In this document: in pieces, positions 33,044 through 43,672 of the stretch
Layout: every line of letters starts with the position of its first letter
Numbering within the stretch: position 1 is the first letter of the stretch
Assembly (NCBI GenBank): GCA_930367215.1
Contig: OV884058.1
Coordinates: 197,922,208-197,986,207, forward strand
Source: Pollenia angustigena
Taxonomy: Eukaryota > Arthropoda > Insecta > Diptera > Polleniidae
Length of the DNA stretch: 64,000 nucleotides
Direction: 5' to 3'
The notes under the pieces: generated by a model
Told to the model about the DNA's origin: nothing
Seen by the model: the letters and a program-made list of their open reading frames with translations, nothing else
Database searches by the model: none
Translations under genes and position numbers: made by a program

Positions 33044-34336
33044 ATAACGGAGTTCTGACAATGGATTCTGGTAGAGGAGCTAAAAATAAAATATGCGTAT
33101 ATCGGCGTTTTTAAAGATGACTTGCGAATTTTATTTTTAGGGGGTTAAAGTTTTATCCTTTTGGCTTGTTTATGCAGCATATTGGTATATGAAAGTATGT
33201 GTTAATTACATCTGAAGTATAAGATGTTCAGCAACTTTGTTAAAAAGTTTAGGGCAAATATTTTTTTGTAACACATTCACCCTCTTACTCCCCTTCATAA
33301 CGGTTATTCTTGGCCCTATTCTAACAAATCGTTAAAAATGCCCATAACAAGGGTGAAGACGGGCATGAAATGTTCAACAAAAATTTAGGCCATGATATTT
33401 ACTACATCTGTCAGAACACACCATCTGTCAGAACACACCAAAGCACAAAACTTAACACAACCTTATACCTCAAATGTGAAGATCACATACCGACATAAAG
33501 TGAGAACTTCTCGCATCTAAAAGATGTGAAACAAAATATTCCATCGCTTCTCGAAAAGTGAGAAAAAAGTGTGTTTGTAACTCATGTCGAAAACTATCAA
33601 AAGAGATTATGTACGTCGTTACGTTATAAATGTCATAACATTGTACTCGAAGCCGATGTGACATTGCAGGCAGGTCTTGAGAACGGCAGTCTAACATATC
33701 ATTGACGGCGACCAAAAATTTATTAAAATTGAAAAATTTTCAACGACGACGGCGAAAATACAACCGTCGGTTATACGAAATAATGTAAAGTGCGACTTTA
33801 ATGTTTGCAAACGAGCTTTGAAAATATTCGTATATTTTATAAAAATGTTAAACGCAAAATAATAAAGCAATGAAAAATGTGCCAAGAATAAAATATTATT
33901 ATTATTATTATTATTCTTTGCATTTTTTAATCGTTTTTTTTTAGTGGTTAAATTGTTTCTCGCCCCATTTTTTTCGTGAGTTTGTTTGACAGTTCAGAGC
34001 GGGAACTTTTCTCACAAAAATGTTACAAACACACTTTTTCTGAAAATTGGCGAGTAATTTTCTTACGTGGCAGCTAGTACTCGCTAAAAAAAGTTACAGA
34101 CACAGTTAAGTGAGAAAACCAGCTGTTTGTTTCAATTTATGGCATTTTTGTTTCATTTCACACATTTCAATCGAAAAGTTTCTCGACACGAGACTTACAG
34201 AACATTGGCACAGGCCAAAAAGGTGAAACTTTATCCCCCTCTTAAATTAAATTCCGATGTGATCTTTCAAAACGCCGATATACGTATATTTTATTTTTAG
34301 CTCATCTACCAGAATCCATTGTCAGAACCCCGTTAT
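33044..34336. mobile_element. TIR element with AATAACGG(A/G)GTTCTGACAA ends
   Basis: The left AATAACGGAGTTCTGACAAT then GGATTCTGGTAGAGGAGC, and ATCGGCGTTTT, are mirrored at 34215-34336 (ATATCGGCGTTTT and AACGGGGTTCTGAC in reverse). Each arm is about 120 bp. An inner inverted pair (AAAGTGTGTTTGTAAC and GTTACAAACACAC at about 33560 and 34021) suggests a second layer. Noncoding; no TSD resolved. Confidence 0.65.
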
Positions 34337-35205
34337 TTTGGAAATAGTTCGAAATTGCTATTTAGTGTAATTGATGACTTAAGAATTATTACCAGTACTT
34401 ATCGGTACTGGTTTTCGGAATTTTTCGGTATTCGGGGTTTTTTTAAAATTTAAAGATTATTTTAATTAATTTTTTATTTTAAAGTTAAATATAATGTTAT
34501 ATTTATTACTAATATTTGTAAAAATTAAAAATTGTGGTTTTTTCATAATTAATGGATAATTTAATAAAAAATTTGATAAAAAAAAAACGATTTCATACAA
34601 CAGGTTAATTGATTCAATTAAAAAACAACAACCATAAAATCTGTATTTTATTCAATTACTTCAGTATAAAACAAGTAAGAGTGCTTTATTCGGCTGTGCC
34701 GAATCTCTGATACCCTCCACCGACAGTTCGAATGTTTAGGAGTAATATCTGTATGACGTCTATTTTTGTATAATAATCTTTATTAAAACAGACATCTGCA
34801 TTAAAATTGGTTGCGGTTTTAACCTATATTAAGTTATTGACCGACAATCAGAAAGTTAAATGCTTTTTTTTAGCAATTTTAACTAGCTTAAATAAAATAT
34901 CACCATTCGTAACAGTTTAAGCCGAACTTAAATGATTTTCAGGAGGGCAACTTATATTGGAGCCATGGTAAGCTATGAACCAATCATCCCAAAACTCTGC
35001 AGAAAAAACATTAATTTCAATAGAGCGGAGCAATTAGTTTTAGCGTTTTCAGTGAATTTCAGAAAGCTGCTAAAATGGAATCTAAGGTAAATTATGGACC
35101 GTATAGCACAAAATTCCATAACATTTTTTCTGGCCACATGAAGCTAAGCTGGAAGAAAGTTTACCGCAGTATCTATATCTGCTACGGTTTAAGGCGTATT
35201 TATTA

Positions 35206-37069
35206 CACTGTACAACATTTTTCAGGTGATTGATTCGGGACTCAATTCTGATAATTGGTTATGAAAGTAGACCCAAAAAGAAGAACTTCTGCATCATTAG
35301 TTTGGTCATGGTACATCAAATAATAGTTTAAAAATTAATTTGAAGTTAGTAATATTGTATAGGGGAAGTTGTCACGTTTTAGGCTCTTTTGTTCGATAAC
35401 TTTGCTCATAACTCGAGAACCACTAGTCCGAATTAGCTGAAACAAATTGAAACAAATTAAGAATTACAATTCCTTTAATTCATACAACGTTTCGCTACAT
35501 AAGCAACAGTTTCGCAGTTATAAATAAATGTATGAAGAAAAAAAATATTTTTTGCCCAAAAAATTAAAATTTTGTATTTTTCATTCATAAAAAATCCAAA
35601 ACGGTAAAAAAAAGTGTCAAGTCCTATTACTTTCACGTAAAGTCGCATAACCTATGAACAAAATGACTCATAAATCATTAAAATCGATGAACGCGTTTCG
35701 CTTTTATTCACAAGTAAGTAAAAGTATGAATTTCAAAAATTTGCTCGAGATATCCACAAAATTCTTTGGAAAAAACAGTGATGACTTTTTTATTGATATA
35801 TCGATATATTCGCATTACCAATAATTTTTTCGTAAATGTTTTTTTTATATTTAAAACAGGTATTCTCAGTGGAATGGATATACGAAAATTAATGAAAAGC
35901 GAATCTTTCACAAATATGCTTTCGAACCATTATAACCACCTATGTGCATGGGACGCATTGAAACAAGTCATCGAAGGCGTTTTAGGAAAGAACCGTGTAC
36001 ATCGAGATGACATACAGACACGAGTGGACAACTTGCTGTATTATTTTGAAAAAATAAATGCATCCATGACGTTAAAATTACATTTCTTGCATTTCCACCT
36101 TGAAACCTTTTTGGCACAATTACCTCAGGAATCGGAAGAACAAGGAGAGAGGTTCCGCCAGGTGACCATGCCAATGGAAAAGCGATTAAAAGGCAAAAAA
36201 TTGGATGCATTGCTTGCGGAGGTTTGTTGGTGGAGTTCTAAAATTATGCAGTTTGAAATTTGTGGACACACTGAACAAAACATGCCCTTGAATATTACGT
36301 CTATCTCGGATGATGATGCAGACTCAGTACATGAATATGAACAACCTACGAAGAAAATAAGGTCATCAGAACCACAAGCTTCAACTTCAACGAGGATGGA
36401 TAGTGACAATAATTGAAAATGTTCTAAATTTTGTTTCCATGCATAGATAAGATATAAAAATCGCATATTTTCTGTGTAAGAATAGCTGTAATATGAATCG
36501 GAATGTTTATTTTCATGCAAAATAAAGAATCAATAAAAAAGTCATCACTGTTTTTTCCAAAGAATTTTGAGGATATCTCGAGCAAATTTTTGAAATTCAT
36601 ACTTTTACTTAATTGTGAATAAAAGCGAAACGCGTTCATCGATTTTCATGATTTATGTGTCATTTTGTTCATAGGTTATGCGACTTTACGTGAAAGTAAT
36701 AGGACTTGACACATTTTTAACGTTTTGGATTTTTTATGAATGAAAAATAAAAAATTTTAATTTTTTGGGCAAAAAATATTTTTTTTTTTTCATACATTTA
36801 TTTATAACTGCGAAACCGTTGCTTATGTAGCGAAACGTTGTATGAACAGATTAAAGGACTAGTGGTTCTCGAGTTATGAGCAAAGTTATCGAACAAAAGA
36901 GCCTAAAACTTGACAAATTCCCCTATACAATATTACTAATTTCAAATTCATTTTTAAACTATTATTTGATGTACCATGACCAAACTTATGATGCAGAAGT
37001 TCTTCTTTTTGGGTCTACTTTCATAACCAATCATCAAAATTGAGTCCCGAAATCATGTGTTGTACTGTG
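35206..37069 (+). mobile_element. Long-TIR DNA transposon carrying a spliced exon (EnSpm/CMC-like?)
   Basis: The inverted arms, about 530-580 bp each, start CAC(T/A)GTACAACA and include GGACTCAATT, AGTAGACCCAAAAAGAAGAA and GTAATATTGTATAGGGGAA. TTA lies on both sides (35203-35205 and 37070-37072). Between the arms is a protein-coding exon (35860-36416). CACTG-starting TIRs with a 2-4 bp TSD suggest the EnSpm/CMC group, but no catalytic domain is present. Confidence 0.75.
35860..36416 (+). CDS. C-terminal exon of a transposon-associated protein (EEQGERFRQ family)
   Basis: The exon follows a T-rich tract and acceptor TTTAAAACAG at 35859, and ends with TGA... the stop TGA at 36414-36416. About 185 residues: DIRKLMKSESFTNML, CAWDALKQVIEGVLGKNRVH, MTLKLHFLHFHLETFL, ESEEQGERFRQ and MEKRLKGKK, then an acidic low-complexity tail with KKIRSSE. 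The LKxHFLHxHL...EEQGERF block is shared by a family of uncharacterised, multicopy, transposon-linked proteins in insects and other invertebrates (from memory). The 5' exons are missing here, so it is probably a fragment. The usual H-Q-D following GERF is altered (RQVT). Confidence 0.65.
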
Positions 37070-37988
37070 TTATTTAACCAGAGTGGCTTTATATGGGGCC
37101 TTGGGTAAATTATGGACCGTTTTTCACAAAATATTACAGTCTTATTTCTGGTTCAAAAAAACTGTGATGTACCAAATTTTGTTAATATAGCATTCTTTTT
37201 TACGGTTTTAAGCGTACTAAACTGTTTTCCGGAAATAGGGTTTATATGGGGCCTAGGGTAAACTATGGACCGATCTTCACGAAATTTCACAGTCTTATTT
37301 CTTGTCCTATAATACTTTGATGTACCAAATTTTGTTATGATAGCATTATTTTTTACATTTTTATGCGTACTAAACTGTTTTCCGAAAGTAGGGTTTATAT
37401 GCGGCCTAGGGTAAATTATGGACCCATCTTCACAAAACTTCACAGTGCCATTTCTAGTCCTATTAAACTGTGATGAGCCAAATTTTGTTATGATAGCATT
37501 GTTAAATTTAGTTTTAGGCGTACTATACTGTTTTCCGGGAGTAGGGCTTATATGGGGCCTAGGGTAAATTATGGACAGATCTTCACAAAATTTCACAGTG
37601 CGATTTCCAGTCGAATAAAACAAATTTTTGTGAAATCTTATATCATTCTGTGCATTATTGCACCATTTATATAAGATATTGTAACAAAATTATACATTTT
37701 TTTAGGTGTAGATTCCACATTTTGATTCATATTTCTGATCCTACTGAACCGATTTTGCTGGATTTCAATCCTAAACTGCTTAGGATAACTACAATCAATT
37801 TGGCGCCAACTTTTTTTTATTTCTTTTGAGTTTTTCGAAAGTGAGCGTGTTTTCAACGACTTAGAATTACTCAAGGACCCAGAATATATATACTTTATGG
37901 GGACTTTGATGAATAATAAAAAAGTTTCACATGGAATGACAAACTTAGTATACCCTCTTCACAACTAATTGGGGTGGAGGGTATAAAA

Positions 37989-38340
37989 ACAAGTAAGAAA
38001 GTACAGTCGGTCAAGCCCGATAATATGATACCCTACACCACAGTATATTAAAACACATTTCATGCTTATGTGTCATTATAAATAAATGTTTTAAATTTCA
38101 TTAAAATCAGTTAGAAAGTTTGTGAGAGGCAGAAATTGCCCCCTAACTTCCCTTGTGGTCCTATTTTTAAAAAACCGCATAGCTCATGTATGCATATAAA
38201 TACGGATCTATCTAAGTTTTAAGTTTCATTAAAATCGGCTTGATAGTTTCTGAGAGGCAGAAAATAAGAAACTATAAGCCAAAATTTATCAAACTATCTC
38301 GAAAATTGCGACCTGTACTTTGTGCACAAGGTTACATGGA
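37989..38340 (+). mobile_element. Hairpin-ended element, family 2, truncated
   Basis: Starts ACAAGTAAGAAAGTACAGTC with GTCGGTCAAGCCCGA stem and GATACCCTACACCA, directly after the family 1 end at 37984. It continues with AAATCGGCTTGATAGTTTCT and GCGACCTGTACTTTG(T), then breaks off near 38340 into family 1-like sequence. Confidence 0.75.
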
Positions 38341-39699
38341 CAGGTAGGAATTATGTAGTGTATAAAATGCACTACTTAACTTTGTGAAATCGCTCCATAA
38401 ATTAGCGTAGGTCCTATGCTCACTCTCGGAAAACACCTTAATAATCCTAACCCTGTAAAGAGTAAACCTTAATTTTTGAATTTGTAGCACCAGTGGTCGG
38501 TTTGTGCATTTCAAATGACTTTTTTTCTTTTACAATTTTAAACACTTCTTACGTTAAAATTGCTTTATAATTGTTGGACACACTTAAAAAGAATAACAAT
38601 GTTTGCTTTTTTCTTTCGTTTTCAATGACAGTATTTACAGAGTAAATCAAATAAATATTAAAGATCGATATTGAATGTCATGATGAAAAAGGTGATACAA
38701 AACAATTTAATTAACAACTTTGGGATTGAATAAATCCCGGGATTAAAAAATCTAAATTCGCAGAATCCAGAATCCCGGGATTTTTTGGGATCGGGATTTT
38801 CGGATTGCCATCCCTAATATGAATAAAATGTAAAGGGGTAAGACTAAAGTCATATTGGGTCAGAATGAAGAATTAAAATTGCCTTTGTGCTTTGCACTTT
38901 TTAAATACTTTTGTATACCTGCTGAATATCCTCCTGGAAATTTAGCAAATAACGGCATTTGGTCAACAAGAAAATAAATGGCACAATAAAGTAAAACGTC
39001 TAACTGTACACCCGCTTTACAGGATATTCTAAGGAATTTGACTCATAATCATATTTCTAACACTCCGTTTTACTTTTCTTCTTTTTTTTCTAATTTTTCT
39101 TCTTCATCTAATCAATAACATTGGAATTTTATTAATATAAACTGTTTTCAAACTAAAGATGGAATAGGTTATGACTTGGCATGTACTTATACAACAAGTA
39201 ATGGAAATGAAAAGAAATAAAAAAGCAAGAAAGTAGAAAACAAACCATAAAAGAATTTATGGTTTTTTTTTTTTTTGCAAAGCTACTTCTCAGCTCTAGT
39301 ACATAGAACTTTGACGAAGACCGTATGCTTGGTATACAATGCGAATTCTGTATATGTTTCATTCTTTTTGACTTTAAATGGTATTTTTAAGTGCCGGCAA
39401 CACCCCCGCCACGGCAATTTCCCTCAAACATTTTTCTAACCGACCAGGGTATTGAGAAGGCAACCGACAAAAACGACAGGAACGTGAAACAGAATGAAAA
39501 ACTGAAAATAATAATAAATTCCATACGATTGAATCCTGACAAGAGCATTCATAGTTTATTGATTGATATGCTGCGTTAAACATTTCAAAGCTTTTGCAAG
39601 AAAACAAGAAAAAAAATTGGTTTAAAGTAGGGAAACATAAAAAAATAGCGGAAAAAACAAGAATTAAATAACATTCATAGCATGAAAAATATGTATGTA
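38341..39699. other. Intergenic, no gene; one hAT-like terminus
   Basis: The piece at 38370-38460 resembles a 153-bp unit. CGGGATTTTCGGATTGCCAT then CCCTA at 38795-38817 looks like a hAT end rich in ATCCCGG motifs, without a visible partner. Short frames at 39153-39730 show no recognised domain. Confidence 0.4.
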
Positions 39700-39701
39700 T
39701 A

Positions 39702-39824
39702 CGACTGTAAAGCAGTAGTCGGCAGCACACATACTACGATATTTGTGTAAAGCGTGTTATTTTATAGTTTACGTATGTATGCCGACGCACAAACTCAGAA
39801 TGTGCCCATCACTACTTTACAGCC
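39702..39824. mobile_element. Probable short MITE with CTGTAAAG(C/T)AGTAGT ends
   Basis: CTGTAAAGCAGTAGT on the left is mirrored by ACTACTTTACAG on the right. An inner GTCGGCA/TGCCGAC pair also inverts. No TSD was resolved. Confidence 0.5.
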
Positions 39825-39836
39825 GAAAATATCAAC

Positions 39837-40069
39837 CAAGGTATGTTTACACAAGGTAAACTCGATGGCCCATATGTTTGTCAGCTGTTTACCCCAATTG
39901 GAACCCAAACGTAAAATTTCGTGTATATGAGCCAAAATTTGTACATGTGTGCGTTGAATTATTTTTGTTTTATATGAAGACAATTTTGACAACTCGGTTC
40001 AACTCGCTTGTTTTTATAGAGCAGCATGTCTACACTCCCAAATGAGTCTATCTGCGTTAATGTACCTTG
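39837..40069. mobile_element. hAT-type MITE with CAAGGTA ends
   Basis: CAAGGTATG (39837) and GTACCTTG (ending 40069) are inverted and flanked by a perfect 8-bp duplication ATATCAAC (39829-39836 and 40070-40077). It is 233 bp. The ends resemble the CAAGGCG family. Confidence 0.82.
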
Positions 40070-40437
40070 ATATCAACTTGGTTTCACTCTGCTGCGGCTT
40101 TTTGTTATTTCTTCAATTAAATTCTTCTGCTGCCTTACACATGCAATCAAAACTATCGTAACCACGACATTTATGTGTTGGCCACCACTGCTGAAATTTA
40201 AATATATGTATGTATATGTAAGTATACTTAAACGTTACAGAATTTAGGTGAAAGGATTGTACGTTGATGTAGTGTTGATAAAACGTAAAGTATTAAAAAA
40301 AATTCATGCCAATCAAAAATAAAACAAAAATATTTTCGAATCGGATTTAAAACAAGATAATACCCTTTGTACACTTGCATACATTTCCGAGGAACGCATA
40401 GAAGATGCTGTAAATGTGTTCACACTTATAAAATACA

Positions 40438-40934
40438 AGTCTGAGTTCATACGGCTCATGTCTTATTGACAAGATTCTTCCTTTTTCTTCTTTGAACATG
40501 AATTGGCGTTCAAATAATTCATGTCATGTTGGCGACATTTTTTTAACCCTAGAAAGATAATCTGCGTAAATTTTACGCATGCACTTTATGTACAAATATT
40601 TTATATTTTGGTATTTTTATTAAATACAAGTGGTAAAATGAAATCTATATTAGTTTGTTCTTAATTAATCAAAAACAACAACAATACAGCGGACTAAAAT
40701 AATGCGTAAATTTTACGTATGATTATCTTTAACGTATGTCATGATATGATTATCTTTTAAGGGTTAATTTTGTTTTATTTGATATTGAAAACAAAAACAA
40801 AATCAAACAACGAATAAGAAAGCAAAACGTAAAGACAGTACATGCATCTGTGTACTCGTTTCTTTTCCCCTCGTCCCTCTCGCCTATCAAGTAGCAATCT
40901 TGTCAATAAGACATGAGCCGTATGAACACAGACT
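40438..40934. mobile_element. TIR element with GTTCATACGGCTCATGTC ends, host of a piggyBac-like MITE
   Basis: AGTCTGAGTTCATACGGCTC continuing ATGTCTTATTGACAAGATT is mirrored exactly on the right (one mismatch, at position 7). It is about 497 bp including the 217-bp insert at 40547-40763. No TSD was resolved. Confidence 0.8.
40547..40763. mobile_element. piggyBac-like MITE with canonical-type termini
   Basis: The left end CCCTAGAAAGATAATCTGCG and right end GATTATCTTTTAAGGG are flanked by TTAA (40543-40546 and 40764-40767). Inside the right end is the asymmetric internal repeat order ACGTATGATTATCTTTAACG then TATGTCATGATATGATTATC, which parallels the terminal architecture of Trichoplusia ni piggyBac as I remember it. 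Subterminal TGCGTAAATTTTACGCATG palindromes are present. There is no transposase. Confidence 0.85.
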
Positions 40935-41068
40935 AACATCAACCATCATTAAAAAAAGCACAATTTCTGGAAAAAAAACTTTTAATTTTTTTAAATACTT
41001 TGTTCCTTCAAAAGTGCCAAAATTTTAAAAAGAAACTACCAAAATGCATTTGGAATTCATTTTGTTTA

Positions 41069-41538
41069 AGGCCAGTTTACACGGTAATACAATGTATTAC
41101 GACATTGCAAACAATGATGTAGAATGAGAAAAATCTTATCATGTAAAAGCAAAATGTATTGAGCAAGAGAGAATACGAATACAAAATCTGACAAACGGTC
41201 GGTAAATGCTTTTTTTCTAAACCATTTTAGAAACTTATGTATTCTCATCACACCAGAGGTGTATTTTAGCAGAGGATATTTAAAGGTGGTAGCATTTTTA
41301 AAAAATTACAAAAACAACTAAAATCAACTCAGGAATTTTTCATGTTGTTTTTGTAAAAAATTAAAACTACAACCATCTGTTTTTTTGTTATTATTTTTGA
41401 TTTTACTTATACCATCCGTGTAAACATGAATTTTACTTTCAAAAGATTTTTATGTTTTTCTTTTAAACACGGAGAGAATTTCATAATATTTTGATTCTAC
41501 AAAGTCGTAATACATTGTATTACCGTGTAAACTGGCCT
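41069..41538. mobile_element. PIF/Harbinger-type element, AGGCCAGTTTACACGG ends
   Basis: AGGCCAGTTTACACGGTAAT then ACAATGTATTACGAC (41069) is mirrored exactly at the right end, and TTA flanks both (41066-41068 and 41539-41541). It is 470 bp and noncoding. The perfect 35-bp TIR suggests recent activity. Confidence 0.88.
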
Positions 41539-42727
41539 TTAATAGCATAAAAAAAAATTAAACAAAAAAGACTTGTAAAAAAGTAAAAACTTGACAAATG
41601 GTAACGCTGTTTCAAAAAAAAATGCAATTTTGTCAGTGCTGCAACTTTTCTTGTGATAAAACTAAAAAAATCGAAAGATGTAAAAGGTAACAAAGGGAGA
41701 TAGTAAAATTTTTGACTCCCAAGAAAACGTTGATAACAAATATGCAAGTGCCAGTGCAAAAAACTGAACTTTTGTTTTTTTTTTTTTTGTTTTCCCCTTA
41801 TAAGTTGTATACAACTACCAGTGAAATGCGCATAGAGGCTAGCTTTCCCTCAACAATAAATTTCGGTGTATTTATCAAATATGGAAAATTGGGAATTTAG
41901 CACGTCATACAAAAATCTAAATAGTAAATTTTGTATTCCCGTAAATAACTTTGATAACTACAATTAGAGTTGATAAAAAATCAACCAATTGTAGTCGGGA
42001 TTGTAAGAAAAGATAAACTCACTGTTTGTTATTGCCTGGTAAGATTTTTAAGTGATTATAGTTCCTATTCCCCTAACAGTTTTATTTGAATAATATGTTT
42101 AGCTTTTCTAAAATCTTTTGATGAAGTTTCCTGATGATCTGGCCTAAGCAACCAGTGAAATGCGCATAGGAATAGCTTATCCCACCAACAATAAATTTCA
42201 GTTTATCAATAGTAAGAATTGGGAATTTAGCACATTAAAACTAAATCCTATTAATGACATTTTGTAAAGATGTTGGCAAATTTTGATTTTTACCTCTAGT
42301 TATTTCTTATGGGAAAATTTCAACGTCTTCGCAAATTAATGGAAGATGTTAAATGTTGACAAGTGTGAGAAGGCTATAAGAATTGTTATAAAATCGATTC
42401 GTTGTAAATTTGATAGATATCTTATTGAGAAAAACAACAAATTTCTGTTTAAGAAAAATTACAACAAGGATTCGAAAAGAGATCAGGAATAACTGAAATT
42501 TTAAAAACTGCTACAAGTGCAAAATTAAAATCTAAAAAGATTATGAAATAAAACCAAAATATTAGAATTATTTACAACGTATCTCAGCAAATTTACCGAA
42601 TTTATTTAATTTTCTAGGGAAAAAACACATTATTTTCAATCGAATACAAAATGAATCCTGAACGTGGTCGGGTCTTAGATCAAAATTGAAGGAACTTATA
42701 AATAAAAAATAAATAAAATACAATTAC
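41539..42727. other. Noncoding stretch with a dispersed direct repeat
   Basis: Two copies of ACCAGTGAAATGCGCATAG followed by CAACAATAAATTTC and TTGGGAATTTAGCAC lie at about 41818-41905 and 42150-42240. No confident exon was found. It would be the first intron of the candidate gene at 42728-42812. Confidence 0.5.
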
Positions 42728-42812
42728 CTTTTGTACCTCTGATGAAGGGTGCAATAACAATAATAATGAAGAAGATTGCAATAGCGCCAAATCGAAAAAA
42801 TCTCTTTAACAT
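42728..42812 (-). CDS. Candidate first coding exon, signal-anchor protein
   Basis: The 85-nt exon starts at ATG 42812 (context TTTTCCATG) and reads MLKRFFRFGAIAIFF, then IIIVIAPFIRGTK, stopping at a donor G|GTAATT (42727). A basic start followed by about 16 hydrophobic residues is a signal peptide or type II membrane anchor. About 180 bp upstream on the same strand a TATAAATA box (43029-43022) precedes a pyrimidine-rich stretch, so a short 5' UTR is possible. No downstream exon was identified and I do not recognise the protein. A chance 28-codon frame cannot be excluded. Confidence 0.4.
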
Positions 42813-42994
42813 GGAAAAAAATTTAAATTACTAGAATCGATGAAAGGGGAAAACTAAATCACTACAGTCAAGAAAAAACGCTTAATTATCTTACAAAATG
42901 AATCCAGTTTTTAAGAAAACACTAAAAACAGAAAAATGGTGCGAACGGAAAATAGTCGTAAATGTAAAAAAAAAACTAATACAAACCACAATGT

Positions 42995-43035
42995 CTAAGG
43001 AAGGGAGCAAAAAGCTTGATAGTATTTATAACAGT
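42995..43035 (-). promoter_or_regulatory. Possible core promoter (TATA box) for the 42.8-kb exon
   Basis: TATAAATA on the minus strand lies at about 43029-43022. An initiator-like TTAGACATT lies about 25-30 bp downstream. The placement suits the candidate exon, but AT-rich DNA yields such matches by chance. Confidence 0.3.
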
Positions 43036-43269
43036 TTTCGAAAATATACACTAAATATCGCTTCTTAGTGTTCGGTTAGGTAGATTTGTGGAAAACACAA
43101 ACGCTAATGGTACTTGGGAAGAAAATCATTAAAAAAATAACGTTTCCCTGTTTATCATTTTTAGAACACAAAAATAATACTGTTTTTATCCAACTCAACA
43201 AAAAAATGAGATCATTAAATTCCATTCGGTTGTTTTTAACACAAATTTAACCATTTCTGAATTAAGACA

Positions 43270-43672
43270 GTCCAAAAGATTTGTGACTCTATCTCATGGC
43301 AGGGCAAGTAGGCTAATTCTGCTTAAGAAGGGGGAACTTAGGCTAATTTTTGGCCTTTATACGGGGCACTGTGGACTCAGATACCATCAGTTTATAATGG
43401 ATAATGTAAGTAGCAATATATGCAGATCTTGTGAGGTAGATGACGAAACGTCGGAACATCTCCTCTGCTACTGTCCAGCCTAAGGGACTTTCAGCTTGAA
43501 ATTCTTCGGGCGGCAACTGCCCAACTGACATTTATGATCTTTCACCGGGTAGGGTGATAGGCTTTATACGTAGCCTTAACCTGTCATGGTGAGATACACA
43601 GGCTGCACAAAAGATCCGCTAGGTCGCATTGCGTTTGGCCTTCTATATATCTAGATACATATCTATCTCATA
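43270..43672 (+). pseudogene. 3' fragment of an I/R1-type non-LTR retrotransposon
   Basis: Reads RLIFGLYTGHCGLRYHQ, then NICRSCEVDDETSEHLLCYC, with the C-x2-C...H-x3-C pattern typical of the region downstream of reverse transcriptase/RNase H in I, R1 and related insect LINEs. A stop follows immediately, and later sequence (CTTAACCTGTCATGG) is untranslated. It is short, 5'-truncated, and ends in an A-rich tract near 43670. Confidence 0.75.

Larger units (their letters stand above)
34671..37984 (-). mobile_element. Hairpin-ended element, family 1, interrupted copy
   Basis: The terminus at 34671 reads ACAAGTAAGAGTGCTTTATT with hairpin TTCGGCTGTGCCGAA and GATACCCTCCACC. The other end (about 37940-37984) has TACCCTCTTCACAACTAATT and GGTGGAGGGTAT. 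About 1.4 kb of element remains after removing the long-TIR insert at 35206-37069. The 37153-37623 part holds about three 153-bp units that stay open for 156 codons. Confidence 0.82.

Noticed and set aside
37153..37623. 156-codon minus-strand frame as a gene
   Set aside because: Same 153-bp repeat in the reversed element copy; no start or promoter context.
39374..39730. Overlapping frames at 39.4-39.7 kb as a gene
   Set aside because: Neither strand gives a recognisable domain or a supported splice site, and a MITE borders the region.
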